NCBI RefSeq assembly: GCF_019578655.1
Contig: NC_063261.1
Location: forward strand, 23,353,126 to 23,417,125
Source of the DNA: Ricinus communis
Lineage: Eukaryota > Streptophyta > Magnoliopsida > Malpighiales > Euphorbiaceae
Reading direction: 5' to 3'
Length of the DNA: 64,000 bases
Shown: piece by piece, positions 18,591 to 28,594 of the stretch
Layout: every line of letters starts with the position of its first letter
Numbering within the stretch: position 1 is the stretch's first letter
Made by a program: the position numbers and the translations under genes
The notes under the pieces: generated by a model
What the model saw: only the letters and a program-made list of their open reading frames with translations
The model's database searches: none
What the model was told of the DNA's origin: nothing

Positions 18591-19201
18591 TGACATCAAT
18601 TCATATAAAATTTCTATATTGGTATTAATATTGTCCACTTTAGACTTCGGCGTGCATGATTTTGCTTTTGGGCTCTATCCAAAAAGTCTCATATCAATAA
18701 AGATTTTTATAAACCCATAATTCTTCTCATTTCTAGCCAATATGGGGCTTTGTTACACACCCGATCTTTCAAGCGGACTACCACCGGCCCTCCTCTCAAA
18801 TGATCATCCACCTGCCATCTTCCTTACTAGGAAGATCTTGAGTACTGACTATTTCAAGAGCTTCCTCTATTTAGGTCAACTCCTCGTCATCGGAGCATGT
18901 CGCCAATCCAATAGAGATTAACTACGAATTCTATCATGAGTTTACTAATGGCTCATCACTTTTGTTTGACAATCGATGACTCTTCAACATAGCTAAGTCC
19001 AAAATATGACTCTGATACCACTTGATAGAACTATGGATACCATAAATCTCCATATTAGTACAATATTGTCCACTTTAGGCCTAAGCCCACATGGCTTTGC
19101 ATTTGGACTTTACTAAAAAGGTCTCGTACCAGTAGAGATTCGTCCATACTCACGATCTTTTCAGTTCTAGCTAATAAGGGACTTTGTTTGCACACTCAAC
19201 A
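18591..19201 (-). mobile_element. TRIM-like miniature LTR retrotransposon
   Basis: Two diverged direct repeats (about 18591-18760 and 19023-19201) surround about 260 bp of non-coding DNA. Shared blocks include ATATTGTCCACTTTAG, TTCTAGC and GGGGCTTTGTT/GGGACTTTGTT. Read on the minus strand, the upstream repeat starts TGTTGAG, ends TATCA, and is followed two bases later by TGGTATCAGAGTC (19008-19020). That is the primer-binding site for initiator methionine tRNA used by most plant LTR elements. A purine-rich GAAAGATCGGG precedes the other repeat. LTRs under 200 bp and no coding capacity fit a TRIM. No clear target duplication was found, and the LTR divergence suggests an old copy. Confidence 0.7.
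19008..19020 (-). other. tRNA-iMet primer-binding site of the TRIM-like element
   Basis: The minus-strand sequence TGGTATCAGAGTC complements the 3' end of initiator tRNA-Met and lies two bases inside the LTR end. It sets the orientation of the element. Confidence 0.75.
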
Positions 19202-19539
19202 ATATCAACATGATATATAATAGTTAGATTTAGAGATTTGTTTTTTTCCTAAAGAGAGCTACATTGTATATATAGAGAAATAACAAACTATATTCATGTA
19301 AAAACTAAGTACTCTATTTTACTCATTTTCATGTACGATAGTGTTTCTTTTCTACGGGTTAAAAAAACATTTATGGTTTCTGACTTTATATGTAACAATT
19401 AAATATACCTATTTTCGTATTATGTTATATCTACATGATCAACAACCACAATTGTAAAGAATCACTCACACAATGTAATTTTTCCTTTCTCATATTAAAA
19501 TTTCATATGAGTCTTTCATTTGCAATGCTTAATGTTTGA

Positions 19540-20110
19540 CTTAGAATTTAGGAACAAAAAGGGTCGATGATAAAAGATGAGTCATTCGATAAACTTTACC
19601 TCAACAAGGAAACTATCTGTAGCGAGGCCCTTCACTTTGTTGTTAGGCAATAGGGATTCATAAAAATGGTTTGATGTCTCAAAATAACTCATGCTTCTCT
19701 ATCGTGTTAGAACTTCCTATATTTAGCACCTTACTCCTGGTTCTTTCATGACTATTCTGACCTTTGTGTTGGACAAATGCTTTCCACCTTTTGTTCCTGA
19801 GCGTTATGCCTGTACAATCAATAATAGCGGTTAAAATTATTCAAATACAAATTTTGATTATTATGTAAACTGGCGGACCAATTCATTGTAGTTTACTAAA
19901 TTAAATTAACAAATTAATTTTGAGAAAAATCAGATGACCAATTGGTTGACAAACTAATTGACCGGTTTGTAAAGAGTGCAAACCGATTGGTTGATTGATT
20001 GACAGGTCTATCCAAACTCTTTTTGAAATTTTGGATACATTGGACTGGATGATTGGCTAGTCGACCAACATAGCAGATAGAAGGAAATCTTTTTGACAAT
20101 TTTTTTATTT
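19540..20110 (+). repeat. Upstream block of the segmental duplication, first copy
   Basis: It is collinear with about 28595-29255. The shared order is an ACTTAGAATTTAGGAAC block, a CTGTAGC...TTGTTAGGC block, a CACCTT.TGT block, and then a repeat rich in GACC/GGTC/GATTGA words (about 19866-20106). The same order precedes both the decayed gene at 20477 and the intact gene at 32624. No coding was seen. Confidence 0.6.
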
Positions 20111-20476
20111 AAAGAAATTGTGTCTTTTGTAAAAGAGTTATATTTAAGAGTAAATCAAAATAATATTTTTTTATATTCTCCTTAATTTAAAATATCAAAC
20201 ACATTCTCTAAGTGGTTAAATCAAATTATTCTCAAATCTAATTTTTGAGCGTATTATTGTTTGCTCCATATAATTCTTTCAAATGCTTGTAATATATACT
20301 AAAGTTGTTTCCATACAAATCCATAGCAATCTTATAAATAAAAGGGTTCGAATATCACTTTTAGAAAATCCTTTATAAATCTTTCAAGCCTAAGCACATC
20401 CTATCCTTCTTCATTGTTATTTTTCTAACAATAACAACTGCCGATTTTCTTTTTATTTTTCATATTATCAAATCAA

Positions 20477-20852
20477 ATGAGTCTTTCTTTTAAGTATAAA
20501 GTTATCTCAACTCTTGGTGCTTTTGCATTTATAACTTTTATTTATGGAACAATTGGCTTGATACATCAATATTTAAGCATAAATAGTTTTCACTTTTAGC
20601 CAAACTGGCTTGATACGTCAATATTTAAGCATAAATTGTTTTCACCTTTAGCCAATGTGGCTTGGTTTATAGTCTTCCAACTCCAGTTCTAGCTCTAGAT
20701 CGTCAACCAAATCAAGCCAATAAGATCAAACCTTATACTTTCTTTTTGCCCTTATTAACCTTATTAACATTGTGGCGCTTGAGCATGTAGCAATATTTCG
20801 AGTCAGTGGAGGTATTGAAAGATTAGATAATAATGTGAATGACTTTTTTTAA
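20477..20852 (+). pseudogene. Decayed paralogue of the 32.6 kb membrane-protein gene (first exon region)
   Basis: Conceptual translation starts MSLSFKYKVISTLGAFAF and continues to GTIGLIH, matching the start of the 32624 gene (MPVTVEHKVIMIYAAFAL...GSIGLIH). Farther on, LINLINIV and IERLDNN match AINAVNILV and LERLDNA. Between them are in-frame stops and a tandem expansion with 52-bp period. No counterpart of the later exons was found downstream, so the copy is truncated as well as broken. The similarity is seen directly. The function of either copy is unknown. Confidence 0.7.
20555..20664 (+). repeat. 52-bp tandem repeat inside the pseudogene
   Basis: Two full copies start at 20555 and 20607, and a partial third starts at 20659, each beginning GGCTTG. 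The first two differ at only a few positions. The expansion carries a TAG stop into the reading frame. Confidence 0.85.
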
Positions 20853-22105
20853 GAGGCATACTATAAGTAAAAATGTGTCCTCTTCATGAAGCTGACATGA
20901 TCCTTTTAGTTTCGGCAGCACATATATACAGATTAATTGACACCCACGTTGACATCTTTTTTATTTTGATTGCATTTACTCTAAGCTACAATTGTACTCA
21001 TGTTTTGCCAGACTTCCATATATGGGTTATTTAATATGTACTTTGTATATCTAAATGCGGTTTTTATTCCATTTACAGTAATAATTTTTGCATTAAAAAA
21101 CTATTTCTATTATTATAATCAACTAGAAGAAGAAGAACAGAAAGAAAGAAAAAGGTGGTACTATTTATGATTGTAAATCTCTTACAACAGAAAAATATGC
21201 ATAAAGACTAGGGATCCTACCATCCTTTATTTCTTGTTCATGTTGTGTTTTATAATGCTCTTGTTTAATGAAATCTTCTTGTTCATTTTCTTTGACAATT
21301 TATCAATTTAATTATTATATCCAATGTTTAAAATATTTTGTTTTGTGATATTGTGTTTAAGCAATTCAAGTTTTAGCTTTTTTTATTTTTTCTAATTTGA
21401 TTTCTTAGTTTATTCATCATTCCTATTATATTTGACTATTAATATATTAATATTTTCAACTGCAATCTCACGTCCAATATATTTGAGTTTTACTTTGTCT
21501 AAATATATCTTAATGAATTTTATAGTCTACAAGGCCACTAAACTACAATTATTAATCAGCCAATTTCCATCCCTTCATCAAATCAATAAGAACAATGTGC
21601 AAGCTAGCCACAAACATGACATCAAAAGTGGGTCTGCAAACGGTTGATTCGGTTTCAAACCGAACTGAAATCCTATAAAACCGATTGAGCCGAATCGAAA
21701 AATTTCAGTTCAGTTCAGTAACTTGATTTAGATATTATAATTTGAGTTTATATTTTTACTTAATGTGATTATTTTAGCTTGGTGAATGGCACTCTCAAAC
21801 TTTTATTTAAGAAACAGGTTCAATATCCACCGTTATACTTTTCTCCTTTCTTTATATAATTATTTATCTTAATTTGATAATATTTTAAAATAGAAAAAAA
21901 GCTTATTGTAAGTTTATTATCTTTTTATATTAAAAATCACATCACTAACTTTCGTTTTTTATATATCAAATTAACTTATGAATGTAATCAAATTTGTTTG
22001 ATAGACTAGTTGAATAGTTATTGTGTACACAATTTATTAAATATTGTAATAATGTATATACTTTTTTTTTATTTTTTATTCATTATATATAAAAACTAAT
22101 ATTTA

Positions 22106-22301
22106 TGTAACACCCCAACTCAAACTTCCCATTGAATAGCAATATATATATATATAACTTTATAAACATAATTTACTACTTAGTTACAATATACATTCAT
22201 ACAATTTAAGTGGCATGACATACTTAATATATATAAGAAATATTTATACAGTAGTTTAATTCACACAAGTTCCCAAAATGCCCCAATGCTTTAGATAACT
22301 C
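22106..22301 (-). repeat. Left inverted arm: LTR 3' end in reverse orientation
   Basis: It is the reverse complement of 25505-25722. It differs by one substitution in the comparable part and by a shorter TA run. The arm ends abruptly at 22301, where integrase coding sequence begins. Confidence 0.9.
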
Positions 22302-23310
22302 ATATTTGGGTAATAGTTGATAGGTTAACAAAATCAGCGCACTTTTTACCTATTCAACAGAATGATTCATTGGATAAGCTAGCCAACTTGTATGTGAAAG
22401 AAATTGTTAGGTTGCATGGTGTACCTATCTCCATTGTTTCAGACAGGGATCCTCGGTTTACATCTCATTTCTAGAATAGCTTACAAGTGGCAATGGGAAC
22501 TAAATTGCATTTCAGTACTGCTTTTCATCCTCAAACAGATGGGCAATCTGAGAGAACCATTCAAACTTTTGAAGACATGTTACGGGCTTGTGCATTAGAG
22601 TATAGCGGAAATTGGGATGAACAGGTACCACTTATGAAATTTGCTTATAATAATAGTTTTCATTCTAGTATTGGTATGCCACCATACGAGGCATTATATG
22701 GGAGAAAATGTAGAAGCCCTATATGTTGGGATGTAGAAGGGTTGAGACAATTGGAAGGTCCTGACATTATTCAAGAAACAGTAGACAAGATACAAGTTGC
22801 GAAGCAGTGTATCAAGGCCACACAAGATAGACAAAAAAGCTATGTAGATAAACACAGAAGGGAAATTGAGTATGAAGTTGGGGATAAGGTTTTCTTGAGA
22901 GTATCACCATGGAGGGGTATCCTTCGATTTGGTAAACAAGGTAAACTAAGTCCTCGATATATCGGGCCGTATGAGATTTTAGAGCGGGTTGGTCCTTTAG
23001 CCTATAGACTTGCATTACCCCAGAGTTAGCTCAAGTACATAATGTTTTCCATGTTTCTATGCTTCGACGATATCGATCTGATCCTAGCCATGTCATCAAG
23101 ACACCATAAATTGAAGTTTCTGAGAAACTCACATATGTTGAAGAACCGATTCATATATTAGACCGACAGGTTAGAAAATTAAGAAACAAGGAAATTCCTA
23201 TGGTAAAGGTGAAATGGAGTCAACATTCATCTAAGGAAGCAACTTGGGAAGTAGAGAAGCATATGATAGATAAATACCCGAGCTTATTTGGCATGTCTGT
23301 TGGCGATTAG
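22302..23310 (+). pseudogene. Ty3/gypsy integrase core and chromodomain, 5'-truncated and broken
   Basis: The translated sequence begins at the first catalytic Asp ([15 protein letters not shown]). It includes the second Asp (IVSDRDPRF) and the catalytic Glu in HPQTDGQSERTIQ, so the DDE triad is visible. The usual PPYEALYGRKCRSP and integrase C-terminal GDKVFLRVSPWRG follow. Near 23029 the frame shifts, after which VHNVFHVSMLRRY and a chromodomain-like VKVKWSQHSSKEATWEVE complete the polyprotein end. Lesions are a TAG at about 22474 in place of the expected Trp, a one-base frameshift near 23024, and a TAA near 23108. The zinc-binding N-terminus and all upstream pol domains are absent. Confidence 0.92.
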
Positions 23311-23311
23311 T

Positions 23312-23348
23312 TAATTTCGAGGACGAAATTTTCTAAGTGGGTAGGAAT
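23312..23348 (+). other. Polypurine tract region before the 3' LTR
   Basis: The stretch CGAGGACGAAATTTTCTAAG followed by TGGGTAGGAAT resembles the conserved end of gypsy chromovirus internal regions. It lies immediately before the LTR start TGTCACAACC and supports the plus orientation of the element. Confidence 0.7.
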
Positions 23349-25648
23349 TGTCACAACCAAATTTATTTATTTATTTTTTATTAATAATTAATATTCATTA
23401 GCATGTCATTAAATATGTCATTTGCATCATGATTATATATGATCTTTTTTATTATATTATGTGGTAGATAAATAAATTATTTAGTTACATATTGATTTAA
23501 TTGAAAAGTAATGATTTTGGACTAAATTGGAAAGTTAGAAAGAAAGAGGATTAAATTGTAATTTGCCTATTTCTACACCAATATACCACCTCTTTCATTT
23601 GTTTTTATCTACGTAAGCTTTCCAATTTCCTTTTCTTCTTTATCTCTCTCATTTTTCTCCTTTCCTTCTTCAACTTTGATTTTTCAAATCAAACTCTACA
23701 AAATTTTTAGTAAGTGAAAATCAAATTGTTCTTTTAAGCTTGAAAGATTTGGGCTTTCTTAATTAAGGAAAACAAAGGTGAGTAATTTTAATTGCTTGAT
23801 TTTGCTGTAAATTAGGGTTAATGATATGAAATTGTTGATGATTATGTGTTTTGGAATTGTTTAATCAAGAGTAAACATGCTTTTACTTGTGATCTCGAAG
23901 CTGAAATTTCTGGGCAGATATTTCACTTATGATTTCGTGACCTTAGAGGCTTTATCTCGTAAATTTTCAAACATGAAAGTTGTAGGTATATGTCTCAAGA
24001 ATATCTCTGTAAAATGGTTTTGCAGATTGTTGAGTGAGTAGGAACTTATGAGGTTCGATTTTGCTGCTGCTCTGTTTTTAGTTCAGCAGGTAACCTGGTT
24101 TTTGTGCTGACATTTTGAGGCATTTAGAGGCTGAACCAAGCAGAGAGTTAAACATGAAAGGTGTTCATTTATATATCTAGTACATGTCTGCAAAATTTTA
24201 TAATTTTTGGTTGAGTATAACGTGAGATATGTTGAACTTAATATGGCCTGCCCGAAACTGTTTTAAGCAGAAATCGGGCTTAGGATTCAGAAATTTGTTG
24301 CTAATTTTGTGTTTCACAACTTGAGCTAGAGAAGTCCAAATTGAGTAAAATTAGTGTCTATAGAAACTTTAGAATGTTAAATTTATATCTGGAGAGTTTC
24401 ATCAGAAAATTCATTCGTTTAATTGGTTATTTAATAGGAAACTTTTTGCTGTTCTGTTTAGATGGAAATTTGAGCAGCTGTATAGAAAATGCCATAACTA
24501 TTTCTATACCAATGATTTTAAAGTAATTCTTTCTGCTATGGTTTCTATAAAAATGGAAGTATAATTCTGGAAAATATGAGATTTTTATCAATTGTACATA
24601 AGTTTTGGTATAATTTCTAAATCAGTACCTACAAGCTGCCTTCATCAACAAATATGTTGATTTGTTGTCATTCATCTCATGCATCATATTAATATCTAGA
24701 ATATATGTTATTTTGTTGAAATGTGATTTTTTATTAATAGTAAATATATATATATATATTTATGCCTTGTGATTGAATTGTATTTGTATTGAATATGTGA
24801 ATAGGTTCATCCAAAGGCAAGGAAGTGGTAAGAGAAAAAGAATAGGATTACTTTGTTATCCTATAACTTTTGGTAAGTATTTAATAGACTAAACTTTGTG
24901 TATATTGAGTAGGAACTGCTGTTTGATTACTTGATAATTTTTTGGTTGACTGAGTTGATATTAGTTATATTTTTGGCTTGTTGTAAAGTGAATTGATTGT
25001 GATGTGTTGTGAAGTGAATTGATTGTGATGTATTGTGAAGTGAAATGATTGTGATTAAGGATTGATGACTCTTGTATGGATATTGTGTGATCGGGAAAGC
25101 TGAGCCGGGCGGATAGTCTTGTCAAGTGGTTACTGAAATTTAAAAATGTGAGGAAATGTAAGGATGAGTCATCTGATCCTAATTTGATAGAAATAATATG
25201 GAATTAAATTATTTGACTTGGTTGAGTTTGAGATTATTTGCATTACGTGAGATGAAATTATATATTTATGAGAATAACTGAAATGGTTGATTTTGTGATT
25301 GTTAGTTAAGTGTTGGTATAATTTTCTGTATTGATAAAGATTTGATAATTCTAGCCTAATATACTATAGTTTAGTAAATTAAATGCTTATTGAGTCGCTA
25401 GCTCATTCCTTAACAAATTTTTTTTTCAGGTTAGTGCAGTTGTAGATAGCCTTAACTGTGCATTGCTCTCTTTGCATCAGTCAATATTATCAGGTGGGCC
25501 AGAGGAGTTATCTAAAGCATTGGGGCATTTTGGGAACTTGTGTGAATTAAACTACTGTATAAATATTTCTTATATATATTAAGTATGTCATGCCACTTAA
25601 ATTGTATGAATGTATATTGTAACTAAGTAGTAAATAATGTTTATAAAG

Positions 25649-25688
<40 letters not shown>

Positions 25689-25722
25689 CTATTCAATGGG
25701 AAGTTTGAGTTGGGGTGTTACA
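23349..25722 (+). repeat. Complete gypsy LTR, about 2.37 kb
   Basis: It starts TGTCACAACC and ends GGGTGTTACA, the same termini class as the solo LTR at 46053-48957. Internally it carries plant-LTR-like text such as a GCTGAGCCGGGCGG segment near 25100 and TTTCAGGTTAGTGCAG near 25430. It contains no convincing gene. A 61-codon frame near 24341 is not supported. Confidence 0.8.
25505..25722 (+). repeat. Right inverted arm within the LTR 3' end
   Basis: Partner of 22106-22301 in the inverted pair. It contains a longer TA run (about 25651-25686) than the left arm. Confidence 0.9.
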
Positions 25723-26289
25723 ATTTATCTTTGAGCTTAACAACCAAAATTTCATGTAATTGAACTCAAAAATATTTTTAAAAGAAAAATAAATGTCTAT
25801 CTGATGTACAAAGTAATTTTAATTAAACTAAAAAATTAGAAAGAAAAAAAGAAGAAAATAATATGTGTAATTAAAACTCGAAAATTATAAAGAATAAAAA
25901 AAAATAATGTGTTAAAAAAATACAACATACAAAGTAATTTTAATTAAACTCAAAAATTGGAGAGAAATAAAGAAGAAAAGACATAAGTTTCTTCCATTAT
26001 TAGGTGAGAAAAATATTTCTTATCTTTTAATATGGTGTGTCTGGTAGCATTGTCTGCAAGACATAAACTTGCATCATTTATTCTTAATCTTACTAATGAT
26101 TGAATAGGATCCATAATAAATCTTTATAAAAATAAAATATATTTATAAGAAATAAAATAATAATTCAATAAAAGCAATCTAAAGTACTTAAAAGTAAATA
26201 AGTTACTAACACTATAAGCTATTGTTTGAATAAAAGACTAAAAAAATAATAATAAAGAAAAATATAAATCAAACTAAAGACCTAAAAAG

Positions 26290-27312
26290 ATACATAATTT
26301 TACGTTGTCATCGTCGATCAAAAGATTAATTTTTCCTTCAATCTTCAAAGAAATCTAACACATCTAAATATGTGAGATCAGCAAAATCATCATCTTTTTT
26401 GCCAATTTTGCCTCTATATTTTTGCTTTTCTTCTTCAAAGACTCTTGATATAAATCAGTAAGGTGCTTTAGTGTACGACAGGTACAATATCAATTCCCTT
26501 TCATGCCATATAAATAGTATTGATTTTCTGAATTTTACTTTGTTCCATTGTTCTCTTCATGATGCTTCCACTTCTGGTGGAAATGTGCATTATTATGTCT
26601 AACATTATTATTGTTGTTATTATAATTTCAGCTATAACCTCGGTCACGTCATCGACCACGATTATTGTTTCGTCCTCTTGCTCATCCATGCCGAATATTG
26701 TTATATGTTGTTTCATTCACATATGGGAATGGAGCATAGATAGTTAGGCAAGTTTCATAATTTTTCAATAAGAGTTCATTATTTTGCTCAGCAACAAGAA
26801 GACATAAAATTAATTCAGAATATTTCTTAAAATCTTTTTATTGATATCGCTGTTGCATGAGTATATTCGAGGCATGACAAGTAGTAAATATTTTCTCTAA
26901 CATATAATGGTCAATAATATTTTCTTCACGTAATTTCAATTTAGAACTAATTCTAAGAACTTCAAAGTTATATTCACTTATAGTTGTAAAATCTTCCAAT
27001 CGTAAATGCATCCATTTATATCGAGCCTTTGAAAGGATGACCGATTTATGATGGCCATATCGTTCTTTCAAATTTTTTCAAAGAATTAATGGATTTTTAA
27101 CAGTCAAATATTCAAGTTTAAATCCTTCATGAAGATAATGACGAAGAATAATCATCGTCTTATACGATTTTGTAGAGATTCTTGATTTCCATCGTTGATT
27201 TTGTTTCCTAAGACCTATAATATCGAGATATCTCGGCATCTAGTATCTACAATAAATAATTCTTGTATGAAATCTTGAGTGTCACAAATTCAAGTTTTGT
27301 GAAATTTGACAT
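26290..27312 (-). pseudogene. Copia-type retrotransposon gag (UBN2-like), decayed
   Basis: The minus-strand translation begins MSNFTKLEFVTLKISYKNYL. It contains LILWKNLKERYGHHKSVILS and ARYKWMHLRLEDFTTISEYN, followed by LREENIIDHYMLEKIFTTCHAS. It ends with a degraded zinc-knuckle region (CRTLKHLTDLYQESLKKK) and a DDFADLTYLDVLDFFED tail. This is the order found in plant copia-like gag proteins. Several in-frame stops and shifts are present. No protease, integrase or reverse transcriptase was found beside it, and no LTRs could be paired, so it is a gag-only fragment. Confidence 0.8.
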
Positions 27313-27359
27313 TTTCTATACAAAAATAAATAACATGTCAATTAGTATCAATCTTTTAG

Positions 27360-27600
27360 ACTAATATATTTAGTTCTTCAGAAATATAAAAATATTAATA
27401 CTTTTATAAATTGAGATATCATATTTTAAGATACTTAATCTTTCAGGCCTTTAGACTCAAAATTGTTCAGTTTACCTTAGTTATTTATTTAATTTAGTTA
27501 TTCAAGAACTAAACCTAATACTATTTCTTTAGAAACTAAAACTTATAATATAGTTCTTCAGGAACTAAATATAACACTAGTTCTTCAGGAACGAGAAACT
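27360..27600. repeat. Degenerate repeats of an AGTTCTTCAGGAACTAAA-like unit
   Basis: At least four versions of a short, partly palindromic unit (TTAGTTCTTCAGAA, TTAGTTATTCAAGAACTAAA, TAGTTCTTCAGGAACTAAA, TAGTTCTTCAGGAACGA) occur within 240 bp. They lie just upstream of the copia gag on its strand and may belong to that element's leader. Confidence 0.6.
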
Positions 27601-28594
27601 AATCAACATAAACTAACAAATAATATATCTATAACCATGGTCATGTTATAAAAGGAATTTCATTAAAAACAAAACTATATTGATAATGAAAAGAAAAGGA
27701 AAAAAATCTACGAAAATGCACATAAAATTAAAATGCAACATAAAACAAGATACTATTGTTAATTTGGACAAAAGTATTAACAAGATTCTGGACAAACTCA
27801 AGGTAATAAATAAAAAATTGGCATTGCACATTCAAATGAAAAGTAATAAATATATATTTTAAAAAATAGAACTAAAGATGGGATCTTATAAATTCAAAAT
27901 GAATATGTATAATTTGTATCTAAAATGGTGAACGGAGAAAAAAAATTCAAAATATGTATATAAAAATAATAAACCAAGATTTAAGCATTAATAGGATGAC
28001 TATAAGCCCATTATGTCAAAAAAAAGTGCAAGATATCGATAGAAATAGAAAACTTAAATACAATACCATAAAAGCAAAACAAATAATATGTGTAGCAAGA
28101 TTAAAATCTTTTCAAAATATATATTATATATATAATAATTATATTATGTAAAAAAAATGGTTTATAAAAAAATGAAAGTTGCAATTTTACCTTGAGTTAT
28201 TGAATTGTATCATTCCATTGATTGTAACATTTATAGGTATTAAGAGTCATAGAGATTAGATGTCATTCATATCAAATTGTTATTTATTTTGCAGACATTT
28301 ATATATTTAGTTTATACAATTTTTTTCTTTATTAAAATTGAATCAAACCGAACTGTAATCTATGGGAATTTTCAAGATTAAAACCGAAAACCAAACTGAA
28401 TTTACAAAAACCGGACTAAATATTTTATTCAGTTCAATTTTCGGTTTTACCTGAACAGTGCACACCCCTAACCAAAAGCCATGGTCCCTAGAAGCAAACA
28501 ATAAATATACAAATACTCGTAGTAAAAATATAAAGACGTATCTTCAACAAATTTTGCAATAGTACTAACTAAACATACACTCAAATTAACAAAT
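27601..28594. other. AT-rich filler within and at the edge of the hAT-like element
   Basis: Low-complexity AT-rich DNA with short lysine-rich open frames that look random. Subterminal ACCGAA-type motifs are concentrated at about 28340-28470. No gene was found. Confidence 0.5.

Larger units (their letters stand above)
22106..25722 (+). mobile_element. Rearranged Ty3/gypsy chromovirus-like element with inverted LTR ends
   Basis: Order: an inverted copy of the last ~200 bp of the LTR (22106-22301), a truncated integrase plus chromodomain region (22302-23310), a purine-rich tract, then one complete LTR (23349-25722). The two outer ends are inverted repeats (TGTAACACCCCAACTC and its complement). 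The element is flanked by a perfect 5-bp direct repeat ATTTA (22101-22105 and 25723-25727), so the whole rearranged structure inserted as one unit. The arms differ by one visible base plus TA-run length, which suggests a recent insertion. Gag, protease, reverse transcriptase and RNase H are missing, so mobilisation would need proteins from another element. Confidence 0.85.
21629..28470. mobile_element. Candidate hAT-like DNA transposon with nested insertions
   Basis: The left end begins TGGGTCTGCAAAC and the right end, read inward on the minus strand, begins TAGGGGTGTGCAC. Both are followed by dense ACCGAAC/CGGTTT motifs, typical of subterminal repeats of plant hAT-like elements with TAGGGGTG-type ends. 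The flanking octamers are ATCAAAAG (21621-21628) and ACCAAAAG (28471-28478), matching 7 of 8, as expected for an aged 8-bp target duplication. No transposase was recognised. The interior holds a gypsy derivative (22106-25722) and a copia-type gag. The pairing of the two ends is an inference. Confidence 0.45.

Noticed and set aside
20905..20935. TTTCGGCAGCACATATATAC resembles the 5' end of animal U6 snRNA
   Set aside because: The match stops after about 17 bases. The rest of U6 (ACGATACAGAGAAGATTAGC) is absent, and plant U6 has a different 5' end. Taken as chance.
25640..25690. TA runs as a possible origin or matrix attachment site
   Set aside because: Simple TA microsatellites of this kind are common in the window and vary between the two LTR arms. 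Nothing specific supports a functional site.
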